Shown here in pieces: positions 9,701-22,200 of a stretch of 64,000 nt of DNA. The translations under genes and the position numbers were made by a program. The DNA is from Lasiosphaeris hirsuta (lineage: Eukaryota; Ascomycota; Sordariomycetes; Sordariales; Lasiosphaeriaceae), in NCBI GenBank assembly GCA_030549175.1, contig JAUKUA010000005.1, forward strand, positions 1,426,001 through 1,490,000. Direction: 5' to 3'. Within the stretch, counting starts at the first letter, position 1; each line of letters opens with the position of its first letter. The notes under the pieces were generated by a model that was given only the letters and a program-made list of their open reading frames with translations, did no database searches and had not been told where the DNA came from.

Positions 9701-10211
9701 GGTGTGGGGATGTGTGTGGGAGGGAGCGAGGGTGGGTAGGAATGGCTGGATTGTGAGTCGTGCTGGGGTGGCTTCGTCGAGTTGCGAATCGAGCTTGCTG
9801 GGAGTTTTTTTTTGGCCGCCCATCGAAAAGTCTCCATCCAAATTGGAGAGGTTGCTGTGTCTGATTGGCTCGGCCACGACAAGCTGGCTAGAGGAGCAAA
9901 ATAAATCCGAACAGCTAGTGCACAGGCGCCACGCACCTTGAGACTAGAGGTACCTTAGTTTCTTAGGTACTAGGTTCCAGGTACATGCGGGGCGCCTGAA
10001 CGCTGCGGGTCAGCGCCCACCCCCCTGTCACCCTAGGATAGTGCTCCAGTGCAGCAAACGCAAGTCGAATCCTGGGTCCAATGAGAGTTGCCCCACGATA
10101 CGTTTTCAGTTGGGAAAAAAAAAGTTGAGATGGAGAATCTTTAATAAGAAACACAGAAGCGACGGTTTGCGACTTTCTGCAACGGCGTATATCACCACTT
10201 ACCACACCAAA
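9701..10211. promoter_or_regulatory. Divergent promoter of mrpl12 and midasin
   Basis: The two genes start 511 bp apart on opposite strands, one for mitochondrial and one for cytosolic ribosome production. A 15-codon upstream ORF (ATG at 10081, TGA at 10126-10128) precedes the midasin start in another frame. An in-frame ATG for mrpl12 lies at 9823. No promoter element was assigned. Confidence 0.5.
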
Positions 10212-13200
10212 ATGGTGGCCACGATCGACGTAAGCCTGCAGAGAGCATCGCTTCTGAGCGATGCAGCCACTCTGCAACTACTCCCCCCCGAGCTGCTGCT
10301 CGTTCTCCAGGATCACCAGTCAACACAGCTTTTGGCTGCCATCGCCCAAGCAGCGCTGACAGCCCCTGCAACCGACAGAATATTCTGCCATTTTGAGACC
10401 GTCTTTGCAGATATCTGCGCCAGATGGGTCACTTCCTCCACAAAGCTCGATGTTAGAGTCCTCGCATCATTCGCCAAGATCTTGCCCTTCTCTCCATCCC
10501 TGTCCGTGTTTCTCAACACTCACCTCCCACACGGTCATAGTTCAGGGTCTGGCTTGAGAAAACTCGAGGATCTTGACTTGGCATCCTTCCGCGATGAGGA
10601 GCTCCTGGTTGTTCTCCTTGCTCTGTGGAGGCTCAACAACTTTGACAGGCGGACCTACTCGGCTCTCTCAAAGCCTTCTCAGATCCAATCTCTGTTTGCA
10701 CATCAGGAACTCGCAATCAGATACCTCGCCGTCAGGATTTTCTGCCAGCTGCATGATGCGGCATATATCAAGGTCGAGGCCCTGCTCAGCAAGCACATCC
10801 AGAAAGACGCCAGTGTCGTCGCGGACTTGGATGGGCGGAGGGCGGATTATGCGTTTCTGAGTCTGTATGAAGACTCACGGGTCCAAGAGATCCGAGGTCT
10901 TCGTAGTAGAATCCTCGCTGGGCAGTCGGAGCCGGCTGAGGCCCTCCAGTCACGAGCCCGAATGCAAAATCTAACAAATCTTGTTGTCAAATATGGCAAG
11001 ACGGTCCTCCCGCGGCCTTCGGGTCCTGTGAATACGCCAACCACTCTCGCCCTCACACCGACTACGGTTGAGAACCTCGAGAATCTTAGCAGCTTGTTAC
11101 AGCAGTCAGGCCCTGTCCTGCTTCATGGTCTCTCGGGGTCGGGTAAAACGTCCCTGGTGCACGAGGTGGCAAGAGAGTTGGGGAAACAAAAGGATCTAGT
11201 GACGCTGCACTTGAATGAGCAAACCGACACAAAGATGCTCTTGGGTTTGTACACTTCTGGCACAAAGCCTGGTTCCTTCCAGTGGCGCCATGGTGTTTTG
11301 ACTACCGCAGTGAGGGAGGGAAGATGGGTCCTAATAGAGGATCTTGACCGCGCCCCGACAGAGGTTATGAGTTTCCTACTACCTCTTATCGAACGAGGAG
11401 AGCTCCTCATTCCCGGCCGAGGGGAAAGGATTCAGGCACCCAACGGATTCCGAATGTTCGCTACGGTTCGAACGCTTCTCGGGATGAACAACAAAGAGAG
11501 CCTACCAACTCTTATTGGCATGAGGTTATGGCAACCGCTGCACGTCAAGTCACTGCCCAGGAATGATCTCCGAGATGTTATCACGAGCACATATCCGTTA
11601 CTCCACAAGTATCTCACTGGAGTCCTATCAGTATTTGACCAACTTCTTTCATCTACGAGTGGCTCAGCTCGTCTCAAGCTTGGCCGTGCCGCTATCGAGA
11701 GACCTATTGGTTCTCGAGATCTTCTCAAGTGGTGTGGTCGACTCAACGAGGTCTTGCGATCAGCGGGCTGCAAGACCGGAGAAGAGTCGATTACAGATAC
11801 GACAAGAGATCAGATGTTCCTGGAGGCTGTTGACTGTTTTGTTGGAAATATTCACGAGGCGGCCGCCCGGAACACCCTTATCACGGCCATCGCAAAAGAA
11901 ATGCATCTCTCTCCGGAGAGAGTACAGCATTACTTAACCGCATACATCCCTGAGCTGGAGGACAACGAGTTGCGGCTGACGATTGGACGAGCTTCATTTG
12001 CTAAGACAAAACGATCAAGCCGTATGAGCAAACCAAAAAGGCCCTTTGCGACTACCACACATGCAAAGAGGCTGCTGGAGCAGATCGCAGTCGCCGTGCA
12101 ACACCGAGAACCCCTACTGCTGGTTGGTGAGACAGGTATCGGGAAAACTACAGTCATTCAGCAGCTGGCTGACTCCCTCGGCCGGCAGCTCATCGCCGTC
12201 AACTTGTCGCAGCAGAGTGAAGCCGGTGACCTCCTCGGCGGGTTTAAGCCCATCAGCGCGCAGAGCTTAGCGATGCCCCTAAAAGAAGAATTTGAGGTCC
12301 TATTTGAGAAGACAGGCGTCTCGGCAGAAAAGAACAATGAGTATCTGGACCGGATAATGAAAAAGTTCGCCAAGGGCCGATGGAGGGAAGTTTCCAAGGA
12401 GTGGCGGAAGGCTCCTAAGATGTTTGAGTTGATTCTTGCCAAAATCGAAACAGACCAGGTCCGCCCCGCTGAGCCGGAGATTCGGCCTGCAGATGATCAG
12501 CCAGTAAAGCGCCGGAGGATGGAGTCGAGCAAGCTTCAGCGTTTGCGAGACCTGAAAGTACGCTGGGACATGTTCTCGCAGAGTCTGGACCAGTTTGACC
12601 GGCAGATCTCGAGCGGACCCGGAGGCTTTGCATTTGCTTTCGTGGAAGGCAAGATTGTGAAGGCGGCGAGGAATGGCGACTGGGTGCTGTAAGTGGTTTG
12701 GGGTTTTCCTTGGGGATTTTGAGAGAACATGACAACTAATAATCCGCATGTAGCCTTGATGAAATCAACCTTGCTTCTCCGGACACCTTGGAGAGCATTG
12801 CAGGTCTTTTCCAGCAAAATCCCTCCCTTCTTCTCTCGGAAACGGGAGAGATTGAGAGAATTCAAGCACACCCCAACTTCCGAGTGTTTGGTGCCATGAA
12901 TCCAGCTACCGATGTTGGAAAGTAAGTAACCATTGAGTACATGCTAGGAAGTGAGCTTAATGCTAACCTTGATATTTACAGACGTGACCTTCCACAAGGC
13001 CTGAGATCTGTGAGTTCGGAAAGCAGTCCCTATTGAAGTTCGGTGCTGACTCCCAATCTTAGCGATTCACCGAGTTATACGTTAGCAGTCCCGATCGGGA
13101 TAAGAAGGACTTGCTCACCATCATCAAAACGTATCTCAGAGGCAACAACAGTAACATTGACCGACTGGCTGACGACGCTGCGGACCTTTACCTGGAAATC

Positions 13201-16200
13201 AAGAGACGTGCAGAGATGAAAATGCTGGTCGATCAAGCAAACGAAGTGCCACATTTCAGTCTCCGGACCCTCACACGCGTCTTAACCTACGCCAATGACG
13301 TCTCCCCCTTTTATGGCCTTGATCGAGCGATTTATGAGGGTTTCTGCATGGGCTTCACGACGCTGCTCAGCGAAGAGTCGGAGCGGACTGTGATGCCCCT
13401 GATTCAACAGCACCTCTTGAAACGGCGAAATATCCTAACTATGGCACCGAAAAAACCAAATGATGGCAGAAGCTACGTCAATTTCAAGAACACCAACAAA
13501 GACCACCAGTACTGGCTCCTGCAGGGAGGTGAGGCACCGATTGAGCGCGATGATTACATTATCACGCCATATGTAGAGAGAAACCTCTTGAATTTGGTCC
13601 GGGCCACGTCGACTCGCAGATACCCAATTCTCATTCAGGGACCAACCTCCTCTGGCAAAACGAGTATGATTGAGTATCTTGCAAATTACACAGGAAACAA
13701 GTTCGTGCGTATCAACAATCATGAACACACTGATTTGCAAGAGTATCTTGGCACATATGTGTCGGATGCCGATGGGAAGCTCAAGTTCCAGGAGGGTCTT
13801 TTAGTTCAGGCCATGAGAGAAGGCTCGTGGATTGTTCTTGATGAACTTAATTTGGCACCCACAGATGTCTTGGAGGCTCTGAACCGCCTTTTGGACGACA
13901 ATCGCGAGCTCTTGATCCCTGAAACCCAGGTAATCGTCAGGCCGGCAGAGAACTTCTGTCTTTTCGCGACCCAGAATCCCGCAGGGTTATACGGAGGCAG
14001 AAAGATATTGTCTCGGGCCTTCCGCAACAGATTCCTCGAGCTCCACTTTGATGATATCCCTGAAAACGAGCTGGACACAATCCTGCAGAAACGGAGCCGC
14101 AACACTGCGCCTTCAGACTGTCGTCGTATCGTCGCCGTCTACAAGCAGCTCACCCGTCTCCGACAAGAAAGCAGAGTTTTTGAACAGAAAAACAGCTTCG
14201 CCACGCTCCGAGATCTCTTCCGATGGGCACTACGAAACGCAGAGACACGCCAGGAAATCGCCGAAAACGGGTTTATGCTACTTGCCGAGCGTGTTCGCAA
14301 ACAGGAAGAGCGTGAAGAAGTGAGGAAAGTGATTGAAGAGGTCTTCAAAGTTATCATCAACCCTGACCTTTTATATGATCGGAACTCTGCTCCCGAGCTT
14401 CAAAACATACGCGGTGGCAACAACAGCCAGGGTGTGATCTGGACCACAGCAATGCGTCGCCTCTATGTTCTAGTCAAGCGCGCAATCCAGAATAATGAGC
14501 CTGTCTTGCTCGTTGGAGAGACGGGCTGTGGCAAGACGACCGTCTGCCAGTTGCTCGCCGAGTTTGACAAGCAGGAGTTGCACATCGTAAATGCCCACCA
14601 AAATACCGAAACTGGAGATCTTATTGGCTCTCAGAGGCCGGTGAGAAATCGCGGTGCTATCGTTGAGTCTCTTTTCAAAGATTTTCAAGAGGCTGCTGCT
14701 ATTCTCGGAAGCACAGTAACTTCTCTGGAGGATCTTCAGGCTTGGTATAGCTCTCTGACCGCGAGCGACTTGGTTACGCTCCCAGCTCCCCTGAAAGCCA
14801 AGATCCGCTCGGCAACTACGAGAAGCAAAGCCTTGTTCGAGTGGAGTGATGGTAGCCTTGTCCACGCCATGAAGGCAGGCAATTACTTCCTGCTTGACGA
14901 AATTTCTCTGGCGGACGATTCTGTGTTGGAGAGATTGAACTCGGTCCTAGAGCCCCACCGCAGCTTGCTCCTGGCGGAAAAGGGCGTTGAAGACTCGTTT
15001 GTCAAGGCTTCTGAAGGCTTTCAGTTCTTCGCTACTATGAACCCTGGAGGTGACTTCGGCAAGAAGGAACTCTCACCTGCTTTGCGAAATCGGTTCACTG
15101 AGGTCTGGGTTCCCTCCCTCTCGGAAGAGGATGATGTTCATGATATCATCATTTCGAAACTTGATCAGCAATTCCAGCAGCCGGCCAGCAATCCCCGGGT
15201 GAAGCCTATTTCCAGAATCATCGTCGATTTCTCGTCATGGTTTGGAAAGACCTTCCGGCCATCATCAGCCACTGCCTTTTCTGTCAGAGATATTCTTGCC
15301 TGGGTCCAATTTATGAACACCTGTCAATTTCCCTCCGTGGATCTCGCCATCCTCAATGGGGCTGCCATGGTCTTCATCGATACTATCGGCGCCAATCCAT
15401 CCGCGATGCTTGCTGTTGACCCCAAAGCCATGGAAGCACAGAGGCAGTTGTGCCTCGAAAAGCTCAGTGTTCTCTGTGGGCGCAACCTTGTCCCCCTGTA
15501 CACTCAAGTACCGCAGGTCAAGGTCGATAAGACTGCCCTTTCAATCGGCGACTTCAGAATTGCCAGGCTGCCCAATGCCGAACTTGATGCCGGAGATGAG
15601 TTCGGTGTTCCGACCACCAAGATGAATGCTATGCGCGTCATCAGAGCGCTGCAGGGGACAAAGCCGATTCTGCTAGAGGGTAATCCCGGTGTTGGCAAGA
15701 CAACACTCATCACAGCTCTGGCCAGGGCTTGCGGAAGACCTCTTACTAGGATCAATTTGTCAGACCAGACGGATCTCATGGACTTGTTCGGCACCGACGT
15801 TCCTGTGGAGGGCGCCGAGGCTGGTAATTTCCGTTGGCAGAACGCGCCGTTTTTGGAGGCGATACAAAATGGATCGTGGGTTTTGCTGGATGTAAGTCTT
15901 AGCAATATTCTCCTACTCTTCTTTTTTGGGTTCCCTCCGCCCGCATTATTGAACATTTGCTAACCAAACTCGAAAGGAAATGAACCTTGCCTCCCAAACA
16001 GTGCTTGAGGGTCTGAACGCTTGTCTTGATCATCGTGGTGAGGTTTACATTGCGGAGTTAGACCAGGTGTTCAAGCGTCATCCGGACTTCAAGCTCTTCG
16101 CCGCTCAAAACCCGCATCACCAAGGTGGTGGCCGTAAAGGGTTGCCCAGCTCATTTGTCAACCGCTTTATCGTCGTCTATTCCGATGTTTTTTCCAAGGA

Positions 16201-19200
16201 AGATCTGCTTCACGTCACGGCCAAGAAGTTTGACAAGATCGGCCAAGAGACGCAGCAACAGCTCATTGAGTTTGTGTCTAGACTCGATGATGCCGTGGTC
16301 GGCCGTAGGGCGTTTGGCTCTCAGGGTTCCCCTTGGGAGTTCAACCTGCGGGATACCCTCCGATGGGGCGAATTACTCATGTCGGACCACGCCCTCTTGT
16401 CCCAAAGAACGCCAGATAATTTTCTAGATGTAATCATTCGACAACGCTTCAGGACTGACCGAGACAGGCAGGAGGTAAACAAGCTGTTCACTGAGATTTT
16501 TGGACGGCCGCCAGCAAGCCACAGCCTTTACCATGACATCAACCCATCTTTCTGCCAAGTCGGGCTAGCCACCCTGAAGCGGAACCCCTTGCTCCAGCAG
16601 ACACCTTTCCCCCTTATTGACCCTGTGCCTAGGCTCAAGGAGATCGAATCGATATTGATCGCGATTGAGCAAGATCTTCCTTGTATTATCGTCGGTCCGT
16701 CTGGCAGCGGAAAGTCGGCTCTCTTGAACCACATCGCCGCGTTGGCCGGAAAGTCTCTTGTTATCTTCCCCCTCAACGCCGACGTGGACACCATGGATCT
16801 CATCGGTGGGTTTGAGCAGGCTGACCCTCACCGCGAGGCACAGACTTGTCTAGTAAAGCTTCGACAAGGTCTCCAAGAGCAAATACTCCGTGCTATTCCA
16901 GAGCCTGTACCTAGTGTGGCTGTGGACTTGATGGCCGCCCTCAACTCCCTTACAGGAGAAGGTCAATACGACACCATCTTGTCCATGATCGAGGTTCTTC
17001 AAACCAGCGGGTCTGTTTCTGAGGAACTGGCAGCTCTTCTATCAGAGGCACACGACCGGGTGAGTAAGCCGCTGACCATGGAGAATCCGCGCTTCGAGTG
17101 GCTTGATGGTGTTATTGTCCGCGCCGTCGAGACTGGCGCCTGGCTGGTACTTGACAACGCAAACCTGTGCAGCGCGTCCGTGCTTGACAGGCTCAACTCC
17201 CTTCTTGAGCGACCGAACGGCTCGTTGAGCATCAATGAGCACAGTGGTCCTGGCGGCAAGCCGCGCGTTATCGAGCTACACCCAGACTTCAGAATCTTCC
17301 TTACCGTAGACCCTCGTTACGGTGAGCTTTCTCGTGCTATGAGAAATCGATCAGTCGAGATATACCTTGACGCAAATGCCACCATCAAAGAAACTCGTGT
17401 CGGTCGCATTGCGCCTATCGACGGAAGCTTGCAGCGATACCACACCGCGACCAAGATCCTGAATGAAGAGTCGGCTAAAGACGGAGCACTTGTACCCTTG
17501 GCCTTTGATCTCCTTTCTCTCGGCGATACCCAGCTCCTCGAAGCGTTCTTACACACTACTCGCGAAAGTCTGGACGGCGCATCGTCGTTGACCACGCTAC
17601 AGTCATCAGCTGCCAACCAGAGACTGATGCAACTGCTCTCGTATATCAACTCGGAGGATGCCGGTCCTCTCAGACAGGCAGTAGCTCGCTTGTACAGCTC
17701 TGCTCCCGAGAGAATGATGATGCCGCTTCATCCTCTTATTAATACGCCTATGATTCCGTTGTTGGAACAGGACTCGGAGGGACTCGCGCACTGGCTTGCG
17801 GCCTGCTATGAATTCTACCTCGACATCCAAGCTTTCCAGGTAACAATGGGAGCTCATCTTGGTAACGTCAATGTCAGCAAGCCGTCCTTGATGAGCCGCC
17901 TGCAGAGATCTTGGGTTGCCAACAAGGTTGCTTCGCTGTCCAAAGATTCGACTGTCAATGCGGTTCGCTTCCTCTCGTCGGTTCTTCAAGCATTCAAGGC
18001 CTATATGGTTGAGAATGTTGACGACAGTAACTCATGGAAAGAACGTCGCGCGGTGCTACGGCGGCTGATGCTCTTCTGGAGACGTACATTCGAGTCGCTG
18101 ATTGCGTCCTCGTTTGAGGAAGCCCGTTTCCAGGCTCACTTGACCCAGGGTTCAAACCTTCTGCAAGCAGGTTTAGCGACTTTGCAAGAGTCCGGAGGCC
18201 ACAAGATGCTCTCTGCTGTTGCTAAGTATCTTGACCGTGACTTTGTGGTGGGGTTCAAGCTGTCAACTGGACTCAGCATGGAGGCACTGTGGAATCGACT
18301 GCGCCCTGATCCAATCCCGAATCAACAGACTCTGACACACGTCATTGAGATGGAGCGTCTGGCCGATCGTTTCGATTCCCTGCGTTGGAAAGCAGATGTC
18401 AGTATTTCAACTCTGCGCAACGTACAGGATTCTATGGCTCAGGCGTACGCCATTATCAGGACCGGGAAAGGCGATGCTACCAGCTTGGTCAATGATCTTC
18501 AAGCAGAGATCACCACCCTCGAGGTAGGTCTTGAGCACCAGACTGGAGAACACCAGCCATTCTTCGCCTCTAGCTTTGAAGGCCTCAGACAAGCTCTCGT
18601 CCTTCATCAAGTCTCACAGAACGACGCCGTGTTAGCTGTATCCTCGGACCCGGACGTCCTTTCAAACATGCCAACTGCGGGCTTAATGCGTCTTCAGAGC
18701 TTGAAGCGAACTCCTTTGCAGGCAGTGGACTACATCCTGATTCAAGACAGCGATGTACGTCCCTGGTCGGGTGTGCTGTCCAAATCTCTGCTACTCAAGT
18801 ACGATGCTGCTTCATCAGCGAGTATGCAGGAACTCACCTCATTAGAAATCGAGATGCCGACTATGGGTAAGGCTCTGGCTGTAGCAACAGAGGCTTTGAC
18901 TTCCTCTCCCCTTAGGAAGGCAGAGCGGTTGTTGTTAGAGTTGATGGAAGAAGTGGTGTGCGCTCATGACAACTCGTGTGAGGGCCGCGTCAAGGCTCTT
19001 TACCAAGAACTCATTGAAAGAGTCGACGTGTCAAATATCAACATACCTGAGGTCGGTACCTGGCTAGAGAAAGCAGACTCCCTCGAAATTCGCGAGCCTC
19101 ACTGGCCTCAGCATTTAGCAGATATCTTCAGGAGGCATTTCTACAAGGCTTTGATGTCTTTGACTGCCGCGGCGAAGGGGCTTGAGCCACGGTCCGCATA

Positions 19201-22200
19201 CACCTCCATTGCCTGGGTGCAGTTCTCGCTTGCATGCGTTAAGCTCTTCGTCCCCGACAAGATTTTCGACCCGCATCACCGAGCACAGGTCGAAGCAGAG
19301 GAGCACCGAGAGATGGACGAGAGCCTGCAGCAGCAGATCGCTGCCCTGGAGGCGTTTGAGCTGTCTTTTACCGGACAGCAGACAAACGTTCGTGCCCAAC
19401 TCCTCGCGGAGGAGGCAGAAAGGTTGGGCGAACCACCTGCTGTCCAGTCAATCTACCGCCCTGGCGATGCAGAGCTCCGTGGCCTACAGGGAGAGTTCAA
19501 CAACGTCCTGGATACACTGGTCAAAAACGACGTGTCAGCCTCGCACCTGCGCACTATTTCCACGCCGTCGGCCCAGGCTGTTGACGAATTGGCCCTCATC
19601 GAGCAAAATGTGGTATTGCTGATCGGTCGCTTGATGGGACGATACGAAGCCTATCAAGACTTGACAATGCCCCTGGTCAGCTTTCTCCGCTGTCTCCAGA
19701 TGGGTCTCTCACTGGGGAGAGCGGCCATCCCGCCGACAGAATCTCAAGAGGACGACTGCTCGCAGTCCCTTGTCGCGATTACTCCATTTCTCAGTGGGAC
19801 TGTATGGAAGGCAGAAAACACAAATCTGCCGCTTCGCACCCTCGAGTTCCTTTCGTTTGTTCAGGCTGTGGTTGCTGTGGAGGGGCTTTCAAATCTTCCA
19901 GATAACCTTCGGAACACACTCCACGAGTCTTTCGCAACATTCCACGAGGAGTGGAGCAAGAAGCTAGAAGCCGACCGCAAGATTGAAGAAGCCAGGACCA
20001 GCTTGTTCCGGCACAAGGGCAGTCTGGAAGACGAGGAGGAGTTTGACCAGGAAGAGTTCGAGCAGCTTTTCCCAGACTACTATGCCGTTGATGAAGAAGA
20101 TGGCAGACAGAAGCAAAAGAAGCTGCAAAAGGGCGGCCGTGAACTCGCCGTCCTATTGGCTGAGGCTCATGAGGGAATCTTCCTGTCGCCTCTAGATGCC
20201 CAGCAGAGCATCCGTGGACTGTGCACTCAGGTAGCTCGCCGAGTTGCTCGCGAGAAGCGCAGCGCCGCCGCATGTGAGCCTGAGCTGGATAGCCTACTCC
20301 TTCCGGCGACCTTGATGGTATTTGACGAGCAGGTGAAAGCGTTCGTTGCGAATTCCGACTCGACAAACTACAACTTCTACACAGATTCCAACCTCTCCGA
20401 GGTTCGGAGGCTGCTTGGCCTCATCAACGCCCTCAAGAAACGCTTCCAGGAGCTGAAGGGTATCGATGAAATTGGGCATCACCAGACCCTAGCCGATGTC
20501 ATCATGGCATGTGACAAGGTGTTGGAGCTGCCGATTGACGACCCGCTAGCAGGCATCCTCCCCGGTATTGAGCGTCTTCACTCCTTTGTTTACGAGTGGC
20601 ATGAGGGTGGTTGGGCCCAAAAGATTCACAAGGCGCCGGCACTCTACGAAAGGTTACAAAGTACTATTTACGGCTGGCGACGCCTTGAGCTGTCGAGCTG
20701 GTCAAGACTGCTTCACACGGAGGTCAAGAAGTGCCATGACGACGCCAAAGCGTGGTGGTTCATTGCCTATGGCGCGGTTATTCTTGAGCCGTGTTCGATC
20801 CTCCAACAGGGCCAAGACCTCAAAGACCATGCCGTTGGTCTGCTGAGAATTCTCGAGACGTACTTTTTGAGTGCGAGTGTCGGGCAATTTGCCTCGCGTT
20901 TCAACCTACTTCGCCAGCTCAAGAGCCAGCTCGACATGCTTGCACCGAAACAACCCGCGCTATCCACAATTGGCGATGCAGTCCAGAACTTCATCAACTA
21001 CTATAGCCGTTACCAGGGCAAGGTCAGTGATACTATCCGCACCGGCAGGGCACCCCTGGATAGAAAGATGAAGGACGTGCTGTTGATGTTCAGATGGAGG
21101 GACAAGAACATCGAATCGCTCAGAGACAGCGCCCGCAAGTCGCATCAGAAGCTTTTCAAGCTTGTCCGCAAGTTCCGCGCTGTATTGGAGCAGCCTGTCA
21201 AGGCTATCATGGAACAAGGCCTCCCAGACGAGGAGCACTTAATCGTGGCCTCGCAGCCAATTCTGTCTGAGCTCCGAGCCGACAAGGAGGCAGTGGCACT
21301 GTGTGAGACACTCATTCCAGATATCCAAAGCCTGCCTCAGTGGGCGCGTATGACCAACTTGGATGCTGTCCTTAAGGCCATGACAAAGTATGGTTCGCTA
21401 TCGGCCGAATCAGTTAACGCTGCCGACACGGTAGATGAATACATCACCGATCTCGTGGTATCCATTGCCGCCCTGCGCAAGGAAACGCCGAGCGAACTGA
21501 CAGATGAGACCAAGAAGCTGATCCTCCATCTTAAAACGCGGAAGACGTTGCTCTACAACGACACCCTCAAGACAATCCGCGGGATGGGTTTCAGCCGGAA
21601 TCTTGGAACCAACAAGCTTGGGCGGCAGAGCACAACGCAGCTGATATTGGTCGATTCCGGCCTCGTGCCTCTAGCCAGTTCCTCGCTAGATGCCATCGAG
21701 TATTTCTACCACAAAACATTGGACCTCGCCCCTCGCTGTCGACAAGCAGCACTAGACCACTCCGATGATCTCAATCGCGAACTCGTTGCTCGAAGCATTG
21801 GGTATCTAGAGGGTGTTTTGTACGTCATGATCCGCCAGCGCCAGTCTCTTTCAAGGAGCGCCGGAGCGGCGAACTCACTCGAGCAATCCATCACGTTCGT
21901 CAAGGAGCTTTCTCATGGTGATGATGGCAGGGACTTTGGGCCACAAAAGGTGTTGACAAACTACACCCAGGTCATCCGCTGGTTGGTTCAGATGCTCAGG
22001 TTCGGAATTCACCTCATTGAGGTTCATGGAAAGCTCGGGAACGCGGACAACTATGCTATCACCCGCGAGCTCAGCAAGTGGCTGGATACATTCGCCGCAC
22101 TGGGTACTGCTCAGGAGAACCTGCCTCATCTTCCGATTGGTTTCGGCTCATCTGGCTATGAAAAACTTCAAGGAGAGGTGGAACGGGAACTTGAGAGTCT

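Noticed and set aside
10041..10211. Extension of the midasin frame upstream of 10212
   Set aside because: The frame is open, but there is no ATG before 10212, and the AAAATGG context and family N-terminus support 10212.
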